NCBI GenBank assembly: GCA_023249275.1 | Contig: JAHFCV010000041.1 | Location: forward strand, 1-14,601 | Reading direction: 5' to 3' | DNA from: Candidatus Methanoperedens sp. | GTDB taxonomy: Archaea; Halobacteriota; Methanosarcinia; Methanosarcinales; Methanoperedenaceae | Length of the DNA: 14,601 bases | Shown: positions 6,738-13,532 of the stretch, piece by piece | Layout of the letters: each line of letters begins with the position of its first letter | Numbering within the stretch: position 1 is the stretch's first letter | The notes under the pieces: generated by a model | The model's database searches: none | What the model saw: the letters and a program-made list of their open reading frames with translations, nothing else | What the model was told of the DNA's origin: nothing | Position numbers and translations under genes: made by a program

Positions 6738-7433
6738 ATGATTCGCCAGAGATTCGTTCTTGATACCAGCGCCCTGACAGATACCCAGACAAGAGAGCTT
6801 GAGGGCGGGACGCTCTGCGTTGCCATGGGCGGCATACTCGATATCGCTGCCGAGGCACGCCTGCATCTCGGGATAAGCTGCTACATCCCTTATCCCTCGG
6901 TATATAATGAGATGAGGGAATTTGCCAAGAACAATGGCTGCGATGAGGAGACGCTGGCAAAAATAGATACGTGGCTTGTAAAGAAAACACCTGACAGGTA
7001 TGAGGTGAAAATCCCCTCCAAGATTTTTTATGATTATGTGGACTTCATGCGCGGGCGCATAAATAAGGGGATGAACGTGGCAGAGGATGCGATTTGGGAA
7101 TCTGCCACCGAGTGCCTGTTTCGCACCACCAAAGCAAAAACGAAGCATGAGATCGAGCCCGAGATAGAGCGCAATGTGATAGGGGGAATCATCAACAACT
7201 TCAGGGATAAGTACAGGAACGCCCTGCGGTACGGGATTCTTGACAGCGCGCCCGACATCGACGTGCTGCTGCTTGCAAAGGAGCTTGATGCTGCCGTGGT
7301 TGCAAGCGATATCGGCATCCAGAAATGGGCTGAACAGTTGGGGCTTCGTTTCGTGGAGGCAAAATCATTTCCAGCCATGATGAAGGAATACCTGAAACGC
7401 ATAAAACCTGAAAAAGTAGCAAGTATGATATAG
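6738..7433 (+). CDS. HARP-type RNA-free ribonuclease P (UPF0278, PIN domain)
   Basis: The 231-residue protein belongs to the UPF0278 family, once annotated 'RNA ligase partner' and now known as HARP (homologs of Aquifex RNase P). HARPs are PIN-fold nucleases that remove 5' leaders from pre-tRNA without an RNA subunit. Seen here: the opening PIN strand FVLDTSALTDTQTRE with Asp9, the family stretch ISCYIPYPSVYNEM (47-60), TWLVKKTPDRYEVKIPSK (79-96), an alpha-helical insertion around 110-165, and the acidic C-terminal PIN part DIDVLLLAKELDA and ASDIGIQKW with Asp173, Asp175 and Asp191. In archaea HARP normally coexists with the RNA-based RNase P, so its own role is uncertain. Its TAG stop directly abuts the ATG of the next gene. 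Confidence 0.93.
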   Translation: MIRQRFVLDTSALTDTQTRELEGGTLCVAMGGILDIAAEARLHLGISCYIPYPSVYNEMREFAKNNGCDEETLAKIDTWLVKKTPDRYEVKIPSKIFYDYVDFMRGRINKGMNVAEDAIWESATECLFRTTKAKTKHEIEPEIERNVIGGIINNFRDKYRNALRYGILDSAPDIDVLLLAKELDAAVVASDIGIQKWAEQLGLRFVEAKSFPAMMKEYLKRIKPEKVASMI

Positions 7434-7739
7434 ATGATTTACGAGTCCATCGCTGCATTTGGTTTTGTGGTAATTATTTTCCTGACTTTGCGGGATATCC
7501 GCATCTATCACAGAACCAGGATAGAATCATACAGAAAAGGCGCCCTGCGCGGAATGGTTGCTGGAGCGCTTGCGCTGGTGGGCATGGGCGTTACTGCGGC
7601 AAATCCTGAAAATCCGTCCATCGGGCTTACAATCATACTCGTGGCTGTTTACATCAATGGAAAAGGCAGGCGTGAGGACGTATTCGGGGGTGCGCCTCTG
7701 ATTGATAGGGTGCTGGGAAAGACAACCGTTCATAAATAA
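7434..7739 (+). CDS. Small membrane protein coupled to HARP gene
   Basis: I do not recognise the family. The 101-residue protein has a hydrophobic helix at about 4-19, a basic segment (RDIRIYHRTRIESYRKG), then hydrophobic stretches at about 40-55 and 61-76, and a polar basic tail (NGKGRREDVF...). Two to three membrane spans are likely. The ATG follows the HARP stop codon with no gap, so the two genes are almost certainly on one transcript and translation may be coupled. I see no enzyme motif. The codon use resembles its neighbours, so it is probably a real gene. Whether it has anything to do with tRNA processing cannot be told from sequence. Confidence 0.75.
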   Translation: MIYESIAAFGFVVIIFLTLRDIRIYHRTRIESYRKGALRGMVAGALALVGMGVTAANPENPSIGLTIILVAVYINGKGRREDVFGGAPLIDRVLGKTTVHK

Positions 7740-7797
7740 GTTGGAATAAAATAAGGACACCAAAACTATTTCATTCCTTAACAACTAAAACAGGGTA

Positions 7798-8619
7798 ATG
7801 CTTACCAAACGAATCATCCCATGCCTCGATGTGACCCTTGATAAAGAAGGAGGATGCGTGGTTAAGGGAATTGAGTTTGTCCGCTTGCGAGAAGCCGGCG
7901 ACCCGGTTGAGCTTGCGAAAAGATACAACGAGCAGGGAGCGGATGAGCTTGTGTTCCTTGATATCACAGCCTCGCATGAGCGGCGGCGAACTATGATAGA
8001 CGTGATTGAGAGAACTGCTGATGAGGTGTTTATCCCTCTCACTGTTGGAGGAGGAATAAGCAGCACAGAGGCTATAAAGAACATCCTGCGCGCCGGGGCT
8101 GATAAGGTGTCTGTAAACACCGCCGCTGTGAAAAATCCCGATTTCGTGAAAGAATCCTCCGATATATTCGGCTCGCAGTGCATCGTTACTGCCATCGACT
8201 GCAGGCGCAATTTTGATATTAAGGATAACAGAGACAAAACCATAATCGAGCTTGAGGACGAAAGAAGTGCCTGGTACGAGGTAGTCATCTACGGGGGCAG
8301 GACGCCTACCGGTTTAGATGCAGTCCAGTGGGCAGAGAAGGTGGAAAAACTCGGGTCGGGCGAGATTTTGCTTACAAGCATGGACAGGGACGGCACAAAA
8401 GACGGTTATGACCTCCCCATTACAAGGCTGCTTTCGGAAACGCTGGATATCCCTATAATAGCCTCAGGCGGCGCGGGAAATATCGAGCACATGTATGAGG
8501 CTTTTACTGAAGGAAAAGCTGATGCAGCGCTCGCTGCGAGTATTTTCCATTTCGGGGAGTACACGATTGGCGAGGCGAAGGAGTACCTGATGGGGAGGGG
8601 TGTGGCTGTGCGGATATAA
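7798..8619 (+). CDS. hisF: Imidazole glycerol phosphate synthase cyclase subunit
   Basis: The 273-residue (beta/alpha)8 barrel is the cyclase half of IGP synthase, making IGP and AICAR from PRFAR with ammonia from HisH. The opening MLTKRIIPCLDV carries catalytic Asp11, and Asp134 in TAIDCRR is the second catalytic acid. Both halves show the typical phosphate-binding loops: LTVGGGISS and IASGGAGN. YGGRTPTGLDAVQWA and LLTSMDRDGTKDGYD are strong family signatures. hisH is not in the window. The ATG has AGGG only 2 nt upstream, so initiation efficiency is unclear; a TATA-like AATAAAATA lies near 7744-7752. It ends head-on against the CNNM gene with no spacer between stop codons. Confidence 0.97.
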   Translation: MLTKRIIPCLDVTLDKEGGCVVKGIEFVRLREAGDPVELAKRYNEQGADELVFLDITASHERRRTMIDVIERTADEVFIPLTVGGGISSTEAIKNILRAGADKVSVNTAAVKNPDFVKESSDIFGSQCIVTAIDCRRNFDIKDNRDKTIIELEDERSAWYEVVIYGGRTPTGLDAVQWAEKVEKLGSGEILLTSMDRDGTKDGYDLPITRLLSETLDIPIIASGGAGNIEHMYEAFTEGKADAALAASIFHFGEYTIGEAKEYLMGRGVAVRI

Positions 8620-9612
8620 CTACTCGATGTGTTTGATCTCGCCCACGATATTTTCAAGCAGCAATCCAAGCGTTATAAGACCCAGGGGTTTTTTCTCCTC
8701 GTTCACTACAAAACACATGCTTGACTGGCTGCCCTTTATCAAATCCACAAGGTCAAGTAAAGAGGCGTCGGGCTTTGCAAAAAGGGCAGGTCTGGCTATC
8801 ACTTTTATGGATTTTTTCATGTCAGCCAGATTATTAAGTGCATCTCTTATATGCACAAAGCCCAGTATTTTTCCTTCGTTGACTACGGGGATTCTTGCGA
8901 ATTTCTTTGTCCGGACAAGTTCAACCGCATCTTCCAGCGTTGCCGAGGCGTCTATGCACGTTACTTTTTCAAAGGGGATCATTATGTCCTCTGCTTTTAT
9001 CTTTGAAAAATCAAGCGCTGATTTGAGAAGGTGCTTCTCTTGTTTCTTGATTATTCCTTCCTCTTCTCCCATTTCTATCATGTGCGAGAGGTCTTCGCGC
9101 ATGAATATAGGCTCCCTGATGGAGGTATTTATCCCCAGCAAACGAAGTAAGATGTTCGTTAATCCTGTAAAGAAAACAATCAGGGGTTTTAGTACCCATA
9201 TAAGAATTTTCATCAACGGCGCAAGTCTGTAAGCTACCCCGGGATTCCGTGCAGCATATGCTTTCGGGGTTATCTCGGCAAAAGCCACAATGAGGAGAGT
9301 GGCGATTATAGTAGCCACCGATATTGCATTCGGGCCGAAAATATCAATTACGACCACGGTTACAAGCACTGATATTGTAATATTGACTATGTTATTGCCT
9401 ATCAGGATGGCTGCGAGGAAATTCTCAGGATAATCAAGCAGTTCTTTTATGACGGCAGCGTTTTTTCGCCCCTTTGCAAGATAGCCTTTGAGTCGGATTT
9501 TGTTCTGGGATATTATCGAGGTTTCTGACAGGCTGAAGAATATCGATGCCAGCATGAGGAAAATTATTGCAATCACGATGAAGGGAAGCTCGGTCGGGGA
9601 CAATAAATTCAC
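8620..9612 (-). CDS. CNNM/CorC-type membrane protein with CBS pair
   Basis: The 330-residue protein has a DUF21/CNNM transmembrane domain (residues 1-155; hydrophobic helices near 9-28, 66-88, 92-112 and 132-155) followed by two CBS domains (about 208-262 and 272-325). SETSIISQNKIRL, the IGNNIVNI motif and AEITPKAYA are characteristic of the family, which transports or exports divalent cations, especially Mg2+, with CBS domains binding ATP/Mg2+. Residues 172-200 form the acidic linker helix seen between the two parts. It stops right after CBS2, so the CorC/HlyC C-terminal domain of many bacterial homologues is absent. The start is GTG with no good ribosome-binding site; a TATA-like run lies about 34 nt upstream. 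Ion specificity is inferred. Confidence 0.92.
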   Translation of the reverse strand: MNLLSPTELPFIVIAIIFLMLASIFFSLSETSIISQNKIRLKGYLAKGRKNAAVIKELLDYPENFLAAILIGNNIVNITISVLVTVVVIDIFGPNAISVATIIATLLIVAFAEITPKAYAARNPGVAYRLAPLMKILIWVLKPLIVFFTGLTNILLRLLGINTSIREPIFMREDLSHMIEMGEEEGIIKKQEKHLLKSALDFSKIKAEDIMIPFEKVTCIDASATLEDAVELVRTKKFARIPVVNEGKILGFVHIRDALNNLADMKKSIKVIARPALFAKPDASLLDLVDLIKGSQSSMCFVVNEEKKPLGLITLGLLLENIVGEIKHIE

Positions 9613-9633
9613 CTGTTGAATAAGGTAAATAGT

Positions 9634-9656
9634 AGATTAATGCTTAAAACTAATCT
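9634..9656. promoter_or_regulatory. Inverted repeat flanking TATA-like box of CNNM gene
   Basis: AGATTA (9634-9639) and TAATCT (9651-9656) are perfect arms around an 11-nt spacer. On the minus strand the spacer contains GTTTTAAGC, a TATA-like run about 34 nt before the GTG start. A repressor dyad over the TATA box is one reading; chance is another. Confidence 0.35.
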
Positions 9657-9717
9657 TTGGGTCGTGGTTTTTGGGGTGTGAATCTATCTACAATGATTAA
9701 GAGTTCTTCAAAATAAT

Positions 9718-9855
9718 TCAATTTATCCTCTCTTCCAGTTCCTCTTCATACGCTTCATGAGGATGGAATTTGAGTTTACCCATGCCTTTTGCGCTTTCCC
9801 TGAAGATGACAACTGCGTCCTGTGAAGGTTTTTCTGTCTCTAATTTATTATTCAT
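9718..9855 (-). CDS. 45-residue microprotein overlapping end of hisS
   Basis: This short gene encodes 45 residues: MNNKLETEKPSQDAV, then VVIFRESAKGMGKLKF, then HPHEAYEEELEERIN. The ATG lies inside the last codons of hisS (8-nt overlap) with GGAG 7 nt upstream, and the frame ends in TGA at 9718. The overlap, the ribosome-binding site and an amphipathic acidic C-terminal half argue for a genuine, translationally coupled small protein. There are no cysteines, membrane segments or signal peptide. I do not recognise the family and assign no function. It is below the size many gene callers accept, so it may be missing from annotations. Confidence 0.65.
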   Translation of the reverse strand: MNNKLETEKPSQDAVVIFRESAKGMGKLKFHPHEAYEEELEERIN

Positions 9856-11080
9856 TCACTCGCTCCGCCACTTCCTCCACCGTAACCAGCTCCTGCACTC
9901 CAGTCCTCATATCCTTGAGCGCCACCTTCCCCGCGTCAAGCTCGTTCTTCCCCACAATCACCACATGACTTGCTCCAATCGTATTGGCATAGGATATCTG
10001 GTCTTTGAACTTCCTGCCCATCACGTCCAGATACGTGGAAACATGCGCCCTGAGTTTATTTGCGATAACGATGGCTTCCTTTCTCGTGTCATCAAACGAT
10101 ACAACCACGAGCCGCTTCGTCTCGGCGGGCTTTGCCTCGCATATCTCCATTATCCTGTCAAACCCGATAGCGTACCCTGTCGAGGGCGTATCCTCGCCGC
10201 CGAACAACTGCGCGAGGCGGTACGAGCCTCCGCCGCACACCTGGTTCTGCGCCCCCAGACCTTCGCAGTATATCTCAAACACCATGCCTGTATAATAATC
10301 AAGACCCCTTGCAATCCCGAAGTCAACCTGGTATTCCAGCCCGTACGCGGACAGCAAATCAAGCAGCGCCTCGAACTGCGCGATGGCTTCAATATCCCCG
10401 ACAAGCTCCCGCGCCTCATGCACAGCATTGATGCCGCGCAGCCCTATCAGGCGGAACAACTTGCCCCGCATCTCATCAGATGCATTTATCTCGTCAAGGA
10501 ACTCCTCAAGCCCCTTATCATCCTTCTTATCCACAAGCCTCATGATTTTGCTCTGGTGTTCTGGCAAAATGTCCTTCAGCAGAGCCCGCACAATCCCCAG
10601 ATGCCCCACATGCAGGTCGCCTTTTACGCCCACGCTGTTTAGCATTTCCACTGCCAGCGCTATCACCTCGGCATCAGCCTCAGGTCGTGCGCTTCCTATT
10701 ATCTCCACGCCGAACTGGAAAAACTCCCTGAAGCGTCCTTTCTGGGGTCGCTCGTACCTGCAACAGTTGTCAAAATAATAGAACTTAAGGGGTTTTGCTG
10801 ACCTCTGGAGGCTTTCCACATACATCCTCACCACAGGCGCCGTAAGCTCGGGGCGCAAGGCAATCTCGCGCTCCCCTTTATCCTTGAAGTTATAAATCTC
10901 GCCAAGGATTCCTTCCCCGGACTTTATCGTAAAAAGCTCGATATGCTCGAACGTTGGGGTCTTTATCTCGCCATATCCCCATCGCTCCGCTACTGCACGC
11001 AGTTTATTCTCCGCGTACCTTCGCTTTGCCATCTCTTCGGGCAGAAAATCGCGTGTGCCCCGGGGTCTCTGTATTTCCAT
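9848..11080 (-). CDS. hisS: Histidyl-tRNA synthetase
   Basis: The 410-residue class II synthetase charges tRNA-His. The N-terminal RPRGTRDF, ALRPELTAPVVR (74-85, motif region binding His/ATP), motif 2 (about 101-129: YYFDNCCRYERP then FREFFQFGVE), the HisRS-specific RGLDYYTG signature (Arg258-Gly264) and motif 3 (TGYAIGFDRIM, about 301-311) are all visible. Residues from about 322 form the anticodon-binding domain. The length is normal for archaeal HisRS. A strong TATA box lies 27-34 nt upstream of the ATG, giving a leader of only a few bases. A 45-residue gene overlaps its 3' end. The protein is complete with no frame disruption. Confidence 0.98.
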   Translation of the reverse strand: MEIQRPRGTRDFLPEEMAKRRYAENKLRAVAERWGYGEIKTPTFEHIELFTIKSGEGILGEIYNFKDKGEREIALRPELTAPVVRMYVESLQRSAKPLKFYYFDNCCRYERPQKGRFREFFQFGVEIIGSARPEADAEVIALAVEMLNSVGVKGDLHVGHLGIVRALLKDILPEHQSKIMRLVDKKDDKGLEEFLDEINASDEMRGKLFRLIGLRGINAVHEARELVGDIEAIAQFEALLDLLSAYGLEYQVDFGIARGLDYYTGMVFEIYCEGLGAQNQVCGGGSYRLAQLFGGEDTPSTGYAIGFDRIMEICEAKPAETKRLVVVSFDDTRKEAIVIANKLRAHVSTYLDVMGRKFKDQISYANTIGASHVVIVGKNELDAGKVALKDMRTGVQELVTVEEVAERVNE

Positions 11081-11106
11081 AGTTTAGCTTGGTAACAGCT
11101 TTGTCC

Positions 11107-11114
11107 TTTATAAA
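11107..11114 (-). promoter_or_regulatory. hisS TATA box
   Basis: TTTATAAA, centred about 30 nt upstream of the hisS ATG, is a near-ideal archaeal TATA box. It implies a transcript starting within a few bases of the start codon. The motif is palindromic, but the plus-strand gene start is too far away for it to serve both directions. Confidence 0.65.
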
Positions 11115-11131
11115 CCTGCCTTTGTGCTTAA

Positions 11132-11200
11132 AAGCCGAAACTTCGGCTTGCGCAGTGTTGGGGTGTGCGCAGCATACCCCTCGTTTCCCTCGTTTGGGAA
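11132..11200. repeat. Cluster of inverted repeats between hisS and signal peptidase promoters
   Basis: Several dyads lie within 69 bp. AAGCCGAA/TTCGGCTT (11132-11149) is perfect with 8-bp arms. TGCGCA occurs at 11149-11154 and 11166-11171, and overlaps the competing pair GGGGT (11160-11164)/ACCCC (11176-11180). TTCCC/GGGAA lies at 11185-11200. CTCGTTT is repeated at 11180-11186 and 11189-11195. The block lies between two diverging TATA boxes, outside either predicted transcript, so it is either a protein-binding region or an unannotated RNA. Confidence 0.5.
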
Positions 11201-11208
11201 GGGCAAGC

Positions 11209-11216
11209 CTTAATAC
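11209..11216 (+). promoter_or_regulatory. Signal peptidase TATA box (leaderless spacing)
   Basis: CTTAATAC is centred about 29 nt before the ATG at 11242, which lacks a ribosome-binding site, so a leaderless mRNA is likely. The same octamer appears in the orc1/cdc6 promoter at 13086-13093 on the minus strand. Confidence 0.55.
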
Positions 11217-11241
11217 TTCCCCTGATATTACCTCCCCGTTC

Positions 11242-11817
11242 ATGAGACTGAAAAAAAAATTAAAAAAATTCAATGAAAGCGAGAATTTCTGGGTCGGGCT
11301 TTTACGGGACTTTTTGTTCGTAATTTCAGTCGTAATGATTTTTGCATCTGTTTCCAAGATCGCCCTGGGTCTCTGGGCGCCAATGGTTGCTGTCGAGAGC
11401 GGAAGCATGATTCCACATATCCAGATAGGGGATATCATTTTCGTTGAAGGTGTTGCCCGGACAGAAGTTATCACATACGAAACCGGAAAAGAAACAGATT
11501 ATACATCCTTTGATGATTTCGGCGATGTGATATTATACAAACCTTATGGCAGGGACAAGGTCACACCCATCATCCACCGCGCCAGGTACTATGTTGATGT
11601 GGGGGAACCCATGTGGGCGGGCGGACCCCCTGCTCCTTATGCAGGATATATTACAAAAGGAGACAACCAAAAAACAAATCTCGCGTACGACCAGCAGGGC
11701 AGCATAAGTTATCTCCAGCCTGTGAAAAAAGAGTGGGTAATTGGCGTGGCGCGTTTTTACAGGGTGCCGGTACTGGGCTATGTTTCCCTCATTCCCAGAA
11801 AAATATTAAGCATATAA
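11242..11817 (+). CDS. Archaeal signal peptidase I (Sec11-like)
   Basis: The 191-residue membrane protease removes Sec signal peptides. Residues 1-18 are basic and polar, 21-47 form the single N-terminal membrane anchor, and the catalytic box VESGSMIPHIQIGDIIFV follows with nucleophile Ser55. His112 in PIIHRA replaces the bacterial Lys, as in archaeal and eukaryotic ER enzymes, and Asp141 in KGDNQ completes the triad. The frame is open upstream to 11089, adding 51 residues, but that stretch covers the hairpin region, has no protease features and would run through the TATA box; the ATG at 11242 matches leaderless TATA spacing and starts just before the expected anchor. Its 3' end overlaps the convergent orc1/cdc6 gene by 12 bp. 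Confidence 0.93.
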   Translation: MRLKKKLKKFNESENFWVGLLRDFLFVISVVMIFASVSKIALGLWAPMVAVESGSMIPHIQIGDIIFVEGVARTEVITYETGKETDYTSFDDFGDVILYKPYGRDKVTPIIHRARYYVDVGEPMWAGGPPAPYAGYITKGDNQKTNLAYDQQGSISYLQPVKKEWVIGVARFYRVPVLGYVSLIPRKILSI

Positions 11818-13047
11818 CTTTGTCTGGTTTGGCGGTCTGTAATCCTCAAGCGGTTTTAACCTGTAATCCTCAAAAAGAACTTTCCTTGTGCTTCCGGTTG
11901 AAACGCTCAGCGAAATTTCTTTAGTCCTTCCGTACCTTCCCTTGCTCACCACAGTCGCATTCAGGATGCCCATCATGTCAAGCTCGGATATTAAATCTGT
12001 TACCCTGCGCTGCGTCAGGACTTCGATTCCGATTATCCTGCACATCTGCTTGTAAACATTATACGCCTCCCCTGTGGTGATGTTGCTGTCGCCATTATTA
12101 CAGAGAAGAAACGCGCTCAGTAAAACAAGTTTTGACTGGGTGGGCAAGGTCTTGACGACCTCTACAATCCTGTCCGTCTCTATTTTCTCCTGGGCGTGTT
12201 TAACATGTGTCTCCTTGACTGTGGGAGATTTTGCGCGTTCTGCAAGTTCTCCTGACACACGCAATAAATCAAGCGCCCGCCTTGCATCCCCGTGCTCCTG
12301 CGCTGCATATGCCGCGCACAGCGGGATTACCATATCTTCCAGTATGCCAGGCTTGAATGCCGCCGCAGCTCTCTGGTGAAGAATGTCCCTTAACTGGTTG
12401 GCATCGTACGGGGGAAAGATTATCTCTTCCTCTCCGAGTGAGCTTTTCACTCTCGGATCAAGGAATTCCGTGAATTTGAGGTCGTTGGTAACGCCGATAA
12501 GACTTACCTTGGCTTTTTTCAGTTCTGAATTTATCCGGGTAAGGTTGTAAAGCACATCATCCCCTTTAATTACCAGTTTGTCCACTTCGTCCAGTATTAT
12601 TATCGCTATGTGTTTTTCCGTGTCCAGTGCGTTTTTGAGCTCGGTATATACCTGGTCAGTTGGCCAGCCGGTCATGGGAATCTCTTTCTCAAAATGACGT
12701 GCCAGATATGCAAGCAGGCGATACTGTGTATCGACTACCTCGCAATTTATATAGACGACAACACAAGGTATTCCATGCAATTCCCCTGTACGCTCCAGTT
12801 CCTTCCCGACATGTTTTGCCACAGCGGTTTTGCCTGTTCCCGTCTTCCCGTATATCAAAATATTCGAGGGTGTTTCTCCCCTGAGCGCTGATACTAATAT
12901 CGTAGCCAGCCCCTTCACCTGCTCGCTTCTGTGGGGTAGATGATCAGGGATATATGTTGAACGAAGAACCTCCCTGTTTTCAAAGATGTTCTTCCTCGTT
13001 AACATGTCCTCAAAGATACCGTTTATTGTTGCTGCTTGAGTCTCCAA
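11806..13047 (-). CDS. cdc6: Orc1/Cdc6 replication initiator
   Basis: The 413-residue AAA+ protein binds origin repeats and loads the MCM helicase. Seen: Walker A GKTGTGKT (67-74), Walker B IIILDEVD (149-156), sensor 1 GVTND (Asn188), DPRVKSS with a candidate arginine finger (Arg199), sensor 2 GDARRALDLL (253-262), and a C-terminal winged-helix region of about 130 residues. The opening VLRSTYIPDHLPHR is typical. I chose the TTG at 13047: GGAGG lies 8 nt upstream (13056-13060) and a TATA box at 13086-13094 predicts transcription start near 13065, between the two. Upstream TTGs in frame (13074, 13062) would lie before or at that start; the ATG at 13005 would remove 14 residues. Origin-type repeats fill its upstream region, so it is probably the origin-linked Orc1 paralogue. 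Confidence 0.96.
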   Translation of the reverse strand: METQAATINGIFEDMLTRKNIFENREVLRSTYIPDHLPHRSEQVKGLATILVSALRGETPSNILIYGKTGTGKTAVAKHVGKELERTGELHGIPCVVVYINCEVVDTQYRLLAYLARHFEKEIPMTGWPTDQVYTELKNALDTEKHIAIIILDEVDKLVIKGDDVLYNLTRINSELKKAKVSLIGVTNDLKFTEFLDPRVKSSLGEEEIIFPPYDANQLRDILHQRAAAAFKPGILEDMVIPLCAAYAAQEHGDARRALDLLRVSGELAERAKSPTVKETHVKHAQEKIETDRIVEVVKTLPTQSKLVLLSAFLLCNNGDSNITTGEAYNVYKQMCRIIGIEVLTQRRVTDLISELDMMGILNATVVSKGRYGRTKEISLSVSTGSTRKVLFEDYRLKPLEDYRPPNQTKLYA

Positions 13048-13085
13048 ACCATCATCCTCCAAGATATACTGCAATAGAAAGAGAG

Positions 13086-13094
13086 GTATTAAGA
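13086..13094 (-). promoter_or_regulatory. orc1/cdc6 TATA box
   Basis: The minus strand reads TCTTAATAC. Transcription start would fall near 13065, leaving a leader of about 18 nt that contains the GGAGG ribosome-binding site for the TTG start at 13047. The first ORB begins 12 bp upstream. Confidence 0.55.
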
Positions 13095-13106
13095 CTTATG
13101 GTTCTG

Positions 13107-13128
13107 ACCCCTTTGTTTCTATTGGAAG
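13107..13128 (-). repeat. Origin recognition box ORB1
   Basis: On the plus strand it reads ACCCC, T, TTGTTTC, TAT, TGGAAG. Read on the minus strand this is the euryarchaeal ORB pattern TTCCA-N3-GAAAC with a terminal G string. It shares 18 of 22 bases with ORB2 and lies just upstream of the orc1/cdc6 TATA box. Confidence 0.82.
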
Positions 13129-13238
13129 TCACAGAGCTTTTTTTTGGATTCGGTGCCACGATTGGGTGGAAGCGTATCGGTTTTTAGGCTTATGTTTTCT
13201 GCTTGCCAAAATTGTCTTTTTGCTGTCCGCCGTCGAAA

Positions 13239-13259
13239 TCCCCCTGGTTCATGTGGAGA
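13239..13259 (-). repeat. Degenerate ORB-like element
   Basis: The plus strand reads TCCCCCTGGTTC, ATG, TGGAGA, matching ORB1 and ORB2 with several mismatches and one missing base in the GTTTC part. It has the same orientation as ORB1 and ORB2 and lies 15 bp before ORB2. It could be a weak initiator site. Confidence 0.4.
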
Positions 13260-13273
13260 TTTGTTGGAGACCT

Positions 13274-13295
13274 ACCCCATTGTTTCGTCTGGAAG
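13274..13295 (-). repeat. Origin recognition box ORB2
   Basis: On the plus strand it reads ACCCC, A, TTGTTTC, GTC, TGGAAG, in the same orientation as ORB1 and 167 bp from it. Its TTCC end points towards the A/T-rich segment and its G string points away. Confidence 0.82.
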
Positions 13296-13320
13296 TTTAT
13301 AGAAACCAAGGTTTGATTGA

Positions 13321-13510
13321 AGAACTGAAAAAATAAAAACCAATATGTTACCACTTAGATTTGACTATATATAAATCTTTCTCTTTTTGTTTAATATAAA
13401 AAACATGTTTAAAAAACAATAAGAAAAATCGGTGATTGTCGGGTTTGTGTAAAAAACATACGGAAGTAAAGTAATAATATCCTCTCAAAAAACAAAAAAA
13501 ACCAAAAGAA
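13321..13510. other. A/T-rich candidate DNA unwinding element
   Basis: This segment is strikingly A/T-rich with long A runs, three AAAAAACA words and a dyad AGATTT/AAATCT (13357-13378) around a TATATATA core. It lies between oppositely oriented ORBs, the expected place for origin melting. A minus-strand frame in it (13348-13548) is Phe/Tyr-rich as random A/T-rich DNA would be and is not called a gene. Confidence 0.6.
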
Positions 13511-13532
13511 GTTCCAGAGGAAATAACAGGGT
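13511..13532 (+). repeat. Inverted origin recognition box ORB3
   Basis: The plus strand reads G, TTCCA, GAG, GAAATAA, C, AGGGT, matching the reverse complement of ORB2 at 17 of 22 bases, and the match continues three bases further (AGG). Opposite in orientation to ORB1 and ORB2, it closes the right side of the A/T-rich segment. Confidence 0.72.

Noticed and set aside
6057..11080. A histidine operon (hisB, hisF, hisS)
   Set aside because: The genes are on different strands and separated by unrelated genes, and hisS is a tRNA synthetase, not a biosynthetic gene.
11089..11241. 51-codon N-terminal extension of the signal peptidase
   Set aside because: It would be translated through the hairpin block and the TATA box; the ATG at 11242 has leaderless TATA spacing and starts just before the membrane anchor.
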